64,000 nucleotides of DNA from Adhaeribacter radiodurans (GCF_014075995.1 NZ_CP055153.1:6634001-6698000); one strand, 5' to 3'; numbered from the stretch's first letter, positions 8,302 through 17,990 are shown. Program-made: numbers and translations. Notes: generated from the letters alone by a model not told the origin.

Positions 8302-11300
8302 ATGATATCTAAATTAATTCGGGCCTTAACGGCCGTTGTTATTTGTTGCACCTGTTTTGCCTGCCAAAAAAAAGAACTCACTACAGATACTTTATTTGAA
8401 GAACTATCCACTTCTCAAACCAATATTACTTTTATTAATAAAGTAGAGGTAACGCCAGAAATGAACATTTTCAGTTACCGCAACTTCTACAACGGGGGTG
8501 GAGTAGCTATTGGCGATGTAAACAACGATGGCTTGCCGGATATTTACTTTTCGGCTAATACTGCTAAAAACCAACTTTACCTGAACAAAGGTAATCTGCA
8601 ATTTCAGAATATAACCGACTTAGCCCAGGTAGCAGGTAAACAAGCCTGGAGTACCGGCGTAACTATGGCCGATGTAAACGGCGATGGTTTACTGGATATT
8701 TACGTGTGCAATTCCGGTGATGTAACCGGCGATAATCGTAAAAACGAACTTTTTATTAATAACGGTAAAAATTCTCAAGGCATTCCTACTTTTACCGAAA
8801 AGGCCAGCGAGTATGGGCTGGATGATGAAGGGTATGGCACCCACGCCGCTTTTTTTGATTACGACCGCGATGGCGATTTAGATGTATATTTACTAAATAA
8901 TAGTTCTTACCCGGCCAATAGGCTAGGCTATACTAACGTCCGAAATCAGCGCGATAAATTAGCCGGTCAGAAATTATTCCGGAACGATAACCAGAAATTT
9001 ACCGATGTAAGCGAAACGGCCGGCATTTATGGTAGCTTAATTGGTTTTGGCTTAGGCATTACTGTTGGCGATGTAAACAACGATAATTGGTTAGATATTT
9101 TTATTTCTAACGACTTCTACGAGCGCGATTATCTGTATATCAATAATCAAAACGGTACTTTTACCGAAGCTTCTAAAGACTGGATGCGGCACGAAAGTTT
9201 ATCTTCCATGGGCGCCGATATTGCCGATATCAACAACGATGGCCACCTGGATATTTTTGTAACCGATATGCTGCCCAGTAACGATACGCGGCTAAAAAGA
9301 ACTTCCCAGTTCGAAGGTTACGATTTAGAACAACTAAAACTCTCCCGCGATTTTCATTACCAATACATGCAGAATATGCTGCATTTAAATAACGGTAATA
9401 ATTCGTTTAGTGAAGTAGCGCGGTTGGCGGGGGTACAAGCTACCGACTGGAGCTGGGGCGCTTTATTATTCGACATGGATAACGATGGCCTAAAAGATAT
9501 TTTTGTAGCTAATGGTATTTATAACGATATAACCGATCAGGATTTTGCTAATTTTTTGGGTAACGAAGAAACCATGCGGCGGGCCGTAGAAGGGGGCGGT
9601 TATAATTACAATAAAGAACTTATCTCTAAAATGACTTCTACGCCTATTCCGAATTATGCCTTTCAGAATAAGGGTAATCTGCAATTTGTGAATAAAGCAG
9701 AAAGCTGGGGTTTAGGAAAGCCCGGCTTTTCTAACGGGGCGGCTTACGGAGATTTGGATAACGATGGCGATTTAGATTTAGTAATTAATAATGAAAATTC
9801 TCCCGCTACAGTCTATAAAAATAAAGCTACTGAAAAACTTAAGAATAACTTTTTACGGGTAAAACTGCAGGGTACCGCAAAAAACCTCGATGGCATTGGA
9901 GCTAAAGTATACGTGCATCAACCAAACCAGACTTTGTACCTGCAGCAAATGCCCAACCGGGGTTTTGAATCATCCGTCGACTTAAACTTAACTTTTGGCT
10001 TAGGTAAAGAAACTCGCATTGATTCGGTAAAGATCATCTGGCCGGACGACAAAATGCAAGTAGTAAAAACAGTAAAAGTCAATCAACAACTAGTTTTAAA
10101 TTACCAAAATGCCGATAAAACATTAAAACCGGTAAAAGTTAAAGCTACAGGACCTTTTTACGATGCTACTCAGCAAGTAAAATTAAATTATGTTCACCGC
10201 GAAAGTAACTTTGTGGACTATAACCGCGATGCACTCTTAAAGCAAATGCTTTCCACTCAAGGTCCGGCCTTAGCTACCGGTGATGTGAATGGAGATGGCC
10301 GCGAAGATGTGTACGTAGGCGGAGCAGTGGGTAACCCTAAAAAACTTTTCTTGCAACAGGCAAATGGTACTTTCCTGGAAAAACCAACCACCACGTTCCA
10401 GGATGGTTTGCAATCAGAAGATGTAGATGCCATATTTTTTGATGCCGATAAAGATCAGGATTTAGATTTGTACGTTGTAACAGGTAGCAACGAGTTTTTG
10501 CCTAATGCTCCGGAGTTGCTGGACCGGCTTTACTTAAACGACGGAAAAGGAAACTTTACCCGCGATAATCGCTTACCCAACTTGGCCGAGAATGGTTCCT
10601 GCGTGGCCGCGGCCGATTTCGACCAGGATGGCGACATAGACTTATTTGTCGGGGGTCGCATGGTTTCTGGCAGCTATGGTTACGATCCACCGAGTTATTT
10701 ATATGTTAACGATGGCACGGGTAATTTTAAAAACTATACCAAGCGCTATTTACCTAAAAATGAATTAGGCATGATTACAGATGCCGCCTGGGCGGATGTA
10801 AATGGCGATAAATATCCCGAATTAATAATTGTAGGTGATTGGATGCCAATAATGGTATTTAAAAATAATAATGGCCGTCAGTTGGTGAGCAGCCATTCAG
10901 CGGGTATCCCTAATTCAGAAGGTTGGTGGAATGCCATAAAACCGGCTGACGTAGACGGCGATGGCGATCTGGATTTTATTTTGGGTAATCTTGGTAAAAA
11001 CACACGTATTGTGGCCAATACTAAACAACCCGCCGAGTTATACACCGCCGATTTCGACGACAACGGTACAGTAGAACAAATTATCTCTTGTTATACCGAA
11101 GATGGTAAAGCCTACCCCATGGTGCTGAAACAGGATTTACAAAAACAAGTACCCAGCATTAAGAAAAATTTTATTAAATACACCGATTACGCGGGTAAAC
11201 AAATTCAGGAGATATTTCCGGAAGAAGTTTTAAAAACAGCAATAGTTAAAAAAGTAACTAACCCCAATACTTCTATTTTGCTCAATCAAGGTAATTTTAA

Positions 11301-11634
11301 ATTTACTTTGCAGGCGCTACCGCTCGAAGCGCAGTTTTCCCCCGTTTTTGGTATTGAAACCTTCGATTACAACCACGATGGCAAACTGGATATGCTACTA
11401 ACCGGTAACTTCTTTGATGTTTTGCCGGAAATTGGGCGTTACGACGCCAATTATGGTTTACTTTTGCAAGGGAAAGGCCAGGGTAAATTTGCCGTTATTA
11501 AATCCCAAGATTCGGGTTTGCAAGTAAACGGGCAAGTACGCAAAAGCCGACAAGTTATTGGTTCTGCTAACCAGCCGCTATTCATTTTAGCTAAAAACAA
11601 TGACACTTTACAAGTTATCAGTTATAAAAAATAA
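8302..11634 (+). CDS. FG-GAP/VCBS and ASPIC-UnbV (CRTAC1-like) lipoprotein 1
   Basis: This 1110-residue exported lipoprotein has its lipobox cysteine at residue 21 (TCFAC). I count about 14 calcium-binding loops of the form DxNxDGxxD, for example GDVNNDGLPDIYF, ADVNGDGLLDIYV, FDYDRDGDLDVYL and ADVDGDGDLDFIL. They fall into two beta-propeller blocks (about 45-510 and 640-1090) separated by an ASPIC/UnbV domain near 530-600 (GIGAKVYV...FGLGKE...IIWPDD). This is the CRTAC1-type architecture, common beside SusCD pairs in Bacteroidota and usually annotated 'VCBS repeat' or 'RNA-binding' protein without a proven role. A surface-located ligand- or Ca-binding scaffold is inferred. Its last 35 bases overlap the start of a paralogue, so the two are probably co-translated. 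Confidence 0.88.
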   Translation: MISKLIRALTAVVICCTCFACQKKELTTDTLFEELSTSQTNITFINKVEVTPEMNIFSYRNFYNGGGVAIGDVNNDGLPDIYFSANTAKNQLYLNKGNLQFQNITDLAQVAGKQAWSTGVTMADVNGDGLLDIYVCNSGDVTGDNRKNELFINNGKNSQGIPTFTEKASEYGLDDEGYGTHAAFFDYDRDGDLDVYLLNNSSYPANRLGYTNVRNQRDKLAGQKLFRNDNQKFTDVSETAGIYGSLIGFGLGITVGDVNNDNWLDIFISNDFYERDYLYINNQNGTFTEASKDWMRHESLSSMGADIADINNDGHLDIFVTDMLPSNDTRLKRTSQFEGYDLEQLKLSRDFHYQYMQNMLHLNNGNNSFSEVARLAGVQATDWSWGALLFDMDNDGLKDIFVANGIYNDITDQDFANFLGNEETMRRAVEGGGYNYNKELISKMTSTPIPNYAFQNKGNLQFVNKAESWGLGKPGFSNGAAYGDLDNDGDLDLVINNENSPATVYKNKATEKLKNNFLRVKLQGTAKNLDGIGAKVYVHQPNQTLYLQQMPNRGFESSVDLNLTFGLGKETRIDSVKIIWPDDKMQVVKTVKVNQQLVLNYQNADKTLKPVKVKATGPFYDATQQVKLNYVHRESNFVDYNRDALLKQMLSTQGPALATGDVNGDGREDVYVGGAVGNPKKLFLQQANGTFLEKPTTTFQDGLQSEDVDAIFFDADKDQDLDLYVVTGSNEFLPNAPELLDRLYLNDGKGNFTRDNRLPNLAENGSCVAAADFDQDGDIDLFVGGRMVSGSYGYDPPSYLYVNDGTGNFKNYTKRYLPKNELGMITDAAWADVNGDKYPELIIVGDWMPIMVFKNNNGRQLVSSHSAGIPNSEGWWNAIKPADVDGDGDLDFILGNLGKNTRIVANTKQPAELYTADFDDNGTVEQIISCYTEDGKAYPMVLKQDLQKQVPSIKKNFIKYTDYAGKQIQEIFPEEVLKTAIVKKVTNPNTSILLNQGNFKFTLQALPLEAQFSPVFGIETFDYNHDGKLDMLLTGNFFDVLPEIGRYDANYGLLLQGKGQGKFAVIKSQDSGLQVNGQVRKSRQVIGSANQPLFILAKNNDTLQVISYKK

Positions 11635-14600
11635 ATCTGCTTTTTGTTACAGCATCTTCCTGCTTCTAACCTGTTTCATTTCCTGCACGGGCAAAAAAAC
11701 AACTACGACGGTAGTTAAAAATCCACTTTTTGAACTAACAGATAGTAGTAAAACCGGCATAACGTTTAGTAATAACCTGCAGGATACCAAAGATTTCAAT
11801 ATCTTAAGTTACTTGTATTATTACAACGGAGCCGGAGTAGCCGCTGGCGATGTAAACCAGGATGGGTTAACCGACTTGTTTTTCGTATCTAATCAGGGTA
11901 AAAACAAACTCTACTTAAATAAAGGAAATTTCCGCTTCCAGGATATTTCAGAAAATGCCGGTATTAGCGGGTATGCCGATTGGAAAACCGGCGTAACTAT
12001 GGCCGATGTAAACGGCGATGGCTGGCTAGATATTTACGTGTGCGCGGTAGGCAATTACAAAGGCTTGGAAGGCGCCAATGAACTGTACATAAATAATGGA
12101 GTTGGACCGGATGGCCAGGTAAGCTTTACAGAAAAAGCAGCGGATTACGGCTTAGATTTTTCGGGTTTTTCCACGCAGGCTGCTTTTTTTGATTACGACC
12201 GCGACGGCGACCTGGATGTGTATTTACTTAACCACGCCGTGCATACTGCCCGCAGTTACGACCGGGTAACTGCCCGAAACCTGCGCGATAACGAAGCCGG
12301 TGATTACCTCTTCGAGAATCAGTTAATTACCACTAAAGGCCAGGTACCAAAAGGAACCGCCGTAAAATTTAAAGACGTGAGCCAAGCGGCCGGCATTTAC
12401 GGCGCAGCTATGGGCTACGGCTTAGGAATAGCGGTAGCCGATTTTAATAATGATGGTTGGGTCGATATTTACGTTTCTAACGACTTTCACGAAGATGATT
12501 ATTATTACCTGAACAATGGGAATGGCACCTTTACCGAAAGCGTGAAAGACCATTTTCGCCACTTAAGCCGCTTTTCGATGGGCAATGATGCCGCCGATAT
12601 GAACAACGACGGTTATCCGGATTTAATGACGCTGGACATGTATCCGGAAGATGAAAAAATTGAGAAAGAATCGATGGGCGAAGACCCCATGGATATTTAC
12701 CTCTACAAACTACAGTTCGGTTATTTTAACCAGTACAGCCGCAATTGCTTGCAATTAAATTTAGGAGGGCAAAAATTTTCGGATATTGGTTTAATGGCCG
12801 GAGTAGCCGCTACTGATTGGAGTTGGAGCCCTTTGTTGGCTGATTACGATAACGATGGGCACAAAGATATTTTTATTACCAATGGCATTGTGCGCCGGCC
12901 CAATAATTTGGATTATATAAAATTTGCTTCGGCCGATTCCATGCAATTTGCTAAAAGTATCTCGAAGCAGATGGATCAAAAAGCCATAAGTATGATGCCG
13001 GAAGGCAAAGTACATAATTATATGTACCGCGGCACCACTAGTTTGCGCTTTCAGGATGAATCTACGAATTGGGGATTTGCTGAACCAACTATTTCGAATG
13101 GAGCTGCTTACGCCGATTTAGATAATGATGGCGATTTAGATTTGATTACCAATAATATTAACGCTCCGGCAGGTGTCTACCAAAATCAAAGCAATAAATT
13201 AGTAAAGCACCATTACTTAAAAGTTAAACTGCAAGGCGAAAATCTAAATACCTATGGAGTAGGAGCCAAGGTGTTTGTGAAACAGGCTGGGAAACTCCAG
13301 TTTCAGCAACTAATGGCTACCCGTGGTTTTTTATCGGCGGTAGAACCCGTTTTAAATTTTGGTTTAGGTAAAGCCCCGCAGGCCGATACTTTACTTATTA
13401 TTTGGCCTAACCAGAAAGCTCAGGTAAAAACCAACATTCCGGCAAATAGTACTTTGGTTTTAAAACAAGCCGACGCTCAAGAAGAAGCAAAGGCATATTA
13501 TGCTCATTTATTTCCTAAAACGCCGCCTTTATTCGAAGAAATTACTAAAACTACCAACGTAGATTTTAAGCACCAGGAAAATAGTTACCTCGATTTTTAC
13601 CGAGAAAGTTTAATGCCGTTCCAGGTATCTACCGAAGGCCCAAAACTGGCAGTAGGTGATGTAAACAACGATGGCTTAGATGATTTTTACGTAGGTGGTG
13701 CCAAATGGCAACCCGGTAAATTGTTCGTACAACAGAAAAACGGTAAATTTTTAACTACTAACCAAGCGCTTTTTCAAGCTGATTCTACTTACGAAGATGT
13801 GGATGCCGCTTTGTTTGATGCGGATAAGGATGGGGATTTAGATTTATACGTGGTAAGCGGCGGTAACGAATTTTACGGCAAAATGCCCGAGCAGTTCGAC
13901 CGTTTATACTTGAACGATGGGCAAGGTACGTTTACGAAAAGCAATAACCTGCCCCCGATGTACGATAATAAAAGCTGCGTAAAAGTTGCGGATTACGATA
14001 AAGATGGCGACTTGGATCTTTTTGTCGGTGGGCGGGTAGTAGGCTATCAATACGGCAATTCGCCTAATTCTTACTTACTCATTAACAATGGGCAAGGTAA
14101 ATACAGCGATCAAACGGCTCAACTGGCTCCGGCTTTGCGGCAAGCGGGTATGGTTACTGATGCTTCCTGGGCGGATTATGACCAGGATGGCGATTTAGAT
14201 TTAATTGTGGTAGGCGATTGGATGCCGATCCGGATTTTCGAAAATCAAAAAAATCGTTTAATCGAAACTACCGAACCGAGCGGTTTAGCTGCTTCTCAAG
14301 GATTATGGCAAACCATTCAAGCCGCGGATTTTGATAAAGACGGTGACCAGGATTTTGTAGTTGGGAACCTCGGCACTAATACCAAATTACGGAAACATCC
14401 AGATACTAAGTTAAAGTTATACGTGAAAGATATTGATGGCAACCAAACGGTTGATCATATTTTAGCTTACAGTTTAGGCAATAAGTGGTACCCGGTAGCT
14501 ACCAAAGACGAGCTAGGCAAGCAAATGCCCCTTATCAATAAGAAATTTACTAATTACAAGGAGTTTCCGGGTAAAGCCATCGACGAAATTTTTAATAATA

Positions 14601-15034
14601 ATGAATTAAAAGATGCCAGAGTACTGGAGGTAAACCACTTTGAATCAATTTATTTAGAAAATGACGGCAAAAAGCATTTTAAAGTAGTGCCTTTGCCTAA
14701 GGAGGCTCAGATTTCTAAAATATTTACTTTTTACCCTACCGATATTAATCAGGACGGTAATTTAGATGTTTTATTGGGCGGTAATTTTTATGGCGTAAGC
14801 ATGTACCAGGGGCGCTACGATGCTAGTTACGGGTTATTATTGCAAGGTAATGGCAAAGGGGCCTTTAAACCCATCCTGCCTACAACCAGTGGTTTTTTAC
14901 TCGAAGGCGAAATCCGGGATATTAAGCCGCTAAAAACTGCATCCGGTCTTATTTATCTGGTTGCCCGCAACAATGCTCCTCTTCAGGTATTCCGGCCCAA
15001 GAAGACCGGTGCTACCGCTTTAGCTACTAAATAG
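11600..15034 (+). CDS. FG-GAP/VCBS and ASPIC-UnbV (CRTAC1-like) lipoprotein 2
   Basis: This 1144-residue paralogue of the preceding protein has the same layout: signal peptide with lipobox cysteine 29 (CFISC), a first FG-GAP block, an ASPIC/UnbV domain near residues 550-615 (GVGAKVFV, NFGLGKAP, IIWPNQK), then a second block. About 14 Ca-binding loops are visible, such as ADVNGDGWLDIYV, ADFNNDGWVDIYV and ADYDQDGDLDLIV. The ATG at 11600 lies inside the upstream gene. It is needed to encode the signal peptide, so a real 35-base overlap in another frame is likely. Function is unknown. The tandem pair and the conserved order suggest a duplicated surface module serving the SusCD system. Confidence 0.87.
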   Translation: MTLYKLSVIKNKSAFCYSIFLLLTCFISCTGKKTTTTVVKNPLFELTDSSKTGITFSNNLQDTKDFNILSYLYYYNGAGVAAGDVNQDGLTDLFFVSNQGKNKLYLNKGNFRFQDISENAGISGYADWKTGVTMADVNGDGWLDIYVCAVGNYKGLEGANELYINNGVGPDGQVSFTEKAADYGLDFSGFSTQAAFFDYDRDGDLDVYLLNHAVHTARSYDRVTARNLRDNEAGDYLFENQLITTKGQVPKGTAVKFKDVSQAAGIYGAAMGYGLGIAVADFNNDGWVDIYVSNDFHEDDYYYLNNGNGTFTESVKDHFRHLSRFSMGNDAADMNNDGYPDLMTLDMYPEDEKIEKESMGEDPMDIYLYKLQFGYFNQYSRNCLQLNLGGQKFSDIGLMAGVAATDWSWSPLLADYDNDGHKDIFITNGIVRRPNNLDYIKFASADSMQFAKSISKQMDQKAISMMPEGKVHNYMYRGTTSLRFQDESTNWGFAEPTISNGAAYADLDNDGDLDLITNNINAPAGVYQNQSNKLVKHHYLKVKLQGENLNTYGVGAKVFVKQAGKLQFQQLMATRGFLSAVEPVLNFGLGKAPQADTLLIIWPNQKAQVKTNIPANSTLVLKQADAQEEAKAYYAHLFPKTPPLFEEITKTTNVDFKHQENSYLDFYRESLMPFQVSTEGPKLAVGDVNNDGLDDFYVGGAKWQPGKLFVQQKNGKFLTTNQALFQADSTYEDVDAALFDADKDGDLDLYVVSGGNEFYGKMPEQFDRLYLNDGQGTFTKSNNLPPMYDNKSCVKVADYDKDGDLDLFVGGRVVGYQYGNSPNSYLLINNGQGKYSDQTAQLAPALRQAGMVTDASWADYDQDGDLDLIVVGDWMPIRIFENQKNRLIETTEPSGLAASQGLWQTIQAADFDKDGDQDFVVGNLGTNTKLRKHPDTKLKLYVKDIDGNQTVDHILAYSLGNKWYPVATKDELGKQMPLINKKFTNYKEFPGKAIDEIFNNNELKDARVLEVNHFESIYLENDGKKHFKVVPLPKEAQISKIFTFYPTDINQDGNLDVLLGGNFYGVSMYQGRYDASYGLLLQGNGKGAFKPILPTTSGFLLEGEIRDIKPLKTASGLIYLVARNNAPLQVFRPKKTGATALATK

Positions 15035-15370
15035 TTGTACGTTTTAGATGGTAAATTTTCTTTTTAGAGTGCTAACTGTTAATGATAGAACTTTTTATTG
15101 ATTGAGAGCTATTAGGTAGTAAGCTACAAAATGCATAATAGTTTTAATGAGAACAAAAAACTATAAGCGTATTTACTTAAAATGACACTTTATAGGATTA
15201 TAATAGTGTTTTTTATTAAAAGTTTAGCAAATTTTTCAGTAACCGAAACACTTATCTAAATTTTAGGTCAGTTTAGTCTTTGCTATTTTATTTATTATCT
15301 TTAAGTAAAAATAACGATGTTGCTTTTACAGGTTATGGAGTAATTACCTGTAAAAAAGCGTTGGTTCTTT
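15035..15370. other. Spacer upstream of the haloperoxidase-like gene
   Basis: This is 336 bases of AT-rich DNA with no open frame of note. Its only clear structure is the inverted repeat at 15322-15359, just before the next start codon. No U-tailed terminator is seen after the FG-GAP pair. Confidence 0.5.
15322..15359 (+). promoter_or_regulatory. Hairpin directly upstream of the haloperoxidase-like start
   Basis: The arms TTTTACAGGT and ACCTGTAAAA pair perfectly around a 12-base loop. The pairing extends outward to GC at both ends, with two extra A in the right arm. It ends 11 bases before the ATG at 15371. It lacks a downstream T-run, so an mRNA leader hairpin or a protein-binding operator is more likely than a terminator. 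The function is inferred. Confidence 0.45.
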
Positions 15371-16735
15371 ATGAAGGTTGAGTTTTTTTCTTTTTTAATT
15401 GCTATTGTAATGCTGGTGGGGGTGAGTTGTCAGAAAAGAACAGCTGATCAAACTACCTTAGCCAATCCGGATGTGATGCATACTTCCGTTCGGAAGTTAA
15501 CCGATGTAATGGTGCACGATATATTTTCGCCGCCCGTTGCCAGCCGAGTATACGCTTATTCTACTATTGCGGCTTATGAAGCCTTGTTGCCAGGCTATCC
15601 TAATTACCAATCCTTAGCCGGGCAGTTAAAAAATTTAAAAGATATACCTAAGCCTACTCCAGGGCAGGAATATTGCTATCCATTGGCAAGTTTACGGGCT
15701 TTTTTAACGGTAGGTCGTACCCTTACCTTTTCCGGCGACAAAATAGATGAATTTGAACCATTAGTTTACCAAAAATACAAAGATGCCGGCTTAGACGAAG
15801 AAGTATATGACCGCTCGATGGCTTATGGAGAAGCCATTGGTAAAAAAATACTGGAATGGGCCAATCAGGATGGTTATCGCGAAATCCGCGGCCACCGTTA
15901 TACTGTGGTAACTACCGAACCCGGAAAATGGCAACCAACCCCACCGGCTTATATGGATGCTATAGAACCCTATTGGTATAAAATACGGCCGTTTGCTTTA
16001 GATTCGTGTAGCCAGTTTAAACCGGCTGTGCCTAGCAAATTTGATGTAAGTAAGGGAAGCGATTTTTACAAGGAAACGATGCAGGTGTACGATGCCGGTA
16101 AAAACCTGACGACTGAACAAAAAACTATTGCCTCTTTCTGGGATTGTAATCCGTTTGTGATGCACAACACGGGGCACGTAATGTACGCTACCAAAAAAAT
16201 AAGTCCGGGTGGTCACTGGATTAATATTGCTGCCGTTGCATCTAAAAAAGCGAATGCCGACTTTATGAAATCAGTAGAAACGTATGCTTTAGTTTCTATT
16301 GCGGTAGCTGATGGATTTATCTCGTGTTGGGACGAAAAGTATCGGAGCGGTCGTATCCGGCCCGAAACGGTAATTAATACCTACATTGATAAAGATTGGG
16401 TGCCGTTGCTGCAAACGCCGCCTTTTCCGGAATACCCGAGTGGCCATAGTGTTATCTCTACAGCAGCAGCGGTTACGCTTACCTCTTTATTCGGCGAAAA
16501 CTTTGCTTATACCGATTCAACGGAAGTAGTTTTTGGCTTATTGCCCCGTAAATTTACTTCTTTCCACCAGGCTGCCGAAGAAGCATCTATTAGCCGATTG
16601 TACGGGGGAATTCATTACATGCCCGCAATAACTAATGGACAAACAGAAGGCCGTTTAGTAGGCGAGTTGGTGGTAAGTAAAATTAAAACTCGGAAAGCAG
16701 ATACAAAAGCAGAGCAAGTGGCGGTTGCAAAATAA
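15371..16735 (+). CDS. Vanadium-dependent haloperoxidase / PAP2 family lipoprotein
   Basis: This 454-residue exported protein has a lipobox cysteine at residue 20 (GVSC). The three PAP2/vanadium-haloperoxidase motifs are present with standard spacing: Lys323-x6-Arg330-Pro, Pro356-Ser-Gly-His359 and Ser408-Arg409-x5-His415. In vanadium chloroperoxidase the equivalent Lys, Arg, Ser-Gly, His, Arg and His hold vanadate; in acid phosphatases the same residues hold phosphate. The protein could therefore be either a halide-oxidising enzyme or a phosphatase. The overall length and N-terminal helical region resemble bacterial haloperoxidase-like proteins rather than short PAP2 phosphatases. It follows two FG-GAP lipoproteins and precedes a Dabb-domain gene, and is probably anchored facing the periplasm or cell surface. 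Confidence 0.85.
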   Translation: MKVEFFSFLIAIVMLVGVSCQKRTADQTTLANPDVMHTSVRKLTDVMVHDIFSPPVASRVYAYSTIAAYEALLPGYPNYQSLAGQLKNLKDIPKPTPGQEYCYPLASLRAFLTVGRTLTFSGDKIDEFEPLVYQKYKDAGLDEEVYDRSMAYGEAIGKKILEWANQDGYREIRGHRYTVVTTEPGKWQPTPPAYMDAIEPYWYKIRPFALDSCSQFKPAVPSKFDVSKGSDFYKETMQVYDAGKNLTTEQKTIASFWDCNPFVMHNTGHVMYATKKISPGGHWINIAAVASKKANADFMKSVETYALVSIAVADGFISCWDEKYRSGRIRPETVINTYIDKDWVPLLQTPPFPEYPSGHSVISTAAAVTLTSLFGENFAYTDSTEVVFGLLPRKFTSFHQAAEEASISRLYGGIHYMPAITNGQTEGRLVGELVVSKIKTRKADTKAEQVAVAK

Positions 16736-16947
16736 GCCTCATTCATTACCATTACATCATTGTCCGCAAACCAGTAAAAATTCACTAAATGCTTATGGAG
16801 AAGTCAGGCGTATAGTTTTATTAAAGTTTGTTTTAAGTTCCCGATTACCAGCAACTACGAGAGCATAAGAAATAGTTGTTACTTTCTGATTACCTTACTA
16901 GCTTTACTCGTTACATAGCAAAACCATTAAATTAAATTAAATTAAAC

Positions 16948-17346
16948 ATGAATAAATTATTTGGTACCGGTTTAACCGTTTTAGCGTTTAGCGCGTTCTT
17001 TTTTCTTTCAACTGCTCTTATCGCTAAAAAAGAACAAGTTCGCCACGTAGTAGTTTTTAAGTTTAAACCTACTGCTACGCCAGCGCAAATTGCCCAAGTA
17101 ACTCAAGAATTGGGCGCTTTAAAAAGTAAAATACCGGGTATTATCTCCTTCGAACACGGCGTAAACGATAGCCCGGAAAAGAAAAACTTAGGTTTTACAC
17201 ACGTTTATTTAATCACTTTTGAAAATGCAGCTGCCCGCGATACGTATTTGCCACATCCGGAACATAAAAAGTTCGGCCAATTGCTCGGGAAACTGGGTAT
17301 TATGGAAGATGTGTTTGTTGTAGATTATGCGCCGGAGGCTAAATAG
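16948..17346 (+). CDS. Exported Dabb (stress-responsive alpha/beta barrel) domain protein
   Basis: This 132-residue protein has an N-terminal hydrophobic segment (residues about 6-26, likely a signal peptide or anchor), followed by a Dabb domain. The conserved strand RHVVVFKFK, the GALKSKIPGIISFEHG turn and the HPEHKKFG segment are typical of this dimeric ferredoxin-like barrel. Family members bind small aromatic or polyketide-like ligands, and some are enzymes; the role here is unknown. It lies 212 bases downstream of the haloperoxidase-like gene on the same strand and ends at a strong terminator, so it may close that transcription unit. Export of a Dabb protein is somewhat unusual and may relate to the oxidised product of its neighbour. 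Confidence 0.8.
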   Translation: MNKLFGTGLTVLAFSAFFFLSTALIAKKEQVRHVVVFKFKPTATPAQIAQVTQELGALKSKIPGIISFEHGVNDSPEKKNLGFTHVYLITFENAAARDTYLPHPEHKKFGQLLGKLGIMEDVFVVDYAPEAK

Positions 17347-17374
17347 AATTTAGAAGAACAACGATTTCCTTAGT

Positions 17375-17414
17375 AAAAAAGAGCCTGCTGTATAAGTACA
17401 AGCAGGCTCTTTTT
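17375..17414 (+). terminator. Rho-independent terminator after the Dabb gene
   Basis: GAGCCTGCT (17381-17389) pairs with AGCAGGCTC (17401-17409) around an 11-base loop. A-run and T-run flanks lengthen the stem. Confidence 0.9.
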
Positions 17415-17479
17415 ATTATTTAACGTGCGTTTGAGATAAAGATTAGTATAGAATGAATAGGAACCTCCTGCTCTTTATT

Positions 17480-17905
17480 TGGTCATTCTGAAAGAATTTA
17501 ATCAGTTACTTACTAGTAATACCTGGTAGTATTTACTAATTCCCATAAGAGTATATTAGAAAGAAGTCAATCCGGTAGGTATTGAAAATAGGAATGTCGG
17601 AAACCTGCCGGAGCTGTAGTCTGATGATAGTTATTCCACTTCCGTCATCCTGGAAGGAACTAACCGGCAGAAAAGAAGAACGGATGATTGAAAGTAAAGG
17701 AGATTACCTGCTATAACTTTCTAGAAAACAGAAAACACTATGGCAGTCACTCTAAATTGGTTAGATCCTTCCAGGATGACGGAAGTAAGAATAAAAGTCG
17801 TTTTAAACTTCTATTTTCGACAATCCTATTTTAAAAATCTGTCGGGTTTGAACCATCCAAGATTCTTTTTACTATTGGGTATTAGCTCCTGCCAGGATGA
17901 CCGAA
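17480..17905. repeat. Cluster of REP-like words around CCAGGATGACGGA
   Basis: Four degenerate copies of a ~25-base word lie in this gene-free stretch. CTTCCGTCATCCTGGAAGG starts near 17639, and its inverted copy CCTTCCAGGATGACGGAAG starts near 17767 with one or two mismatches over 25 bases. A third, TGCCAGGATGACCGAAA, is near 17890, and a weak fourth, GGTCATTCTGAAAGAA, is near 17480. The two orientations alternate in pairs, as in bacterial REP/BIME elements. The remainder of 17415-17990 holds nothing I recognise. Confidence 0.6.
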
Positions 17906-17990
17906 ATAGAAAGCAAGTAACTTTAAAATAGAATTTTATCTTTCTTGCTAGTACTATGTTGTATGGATCAATGCTTCTCTCGAACGCACA

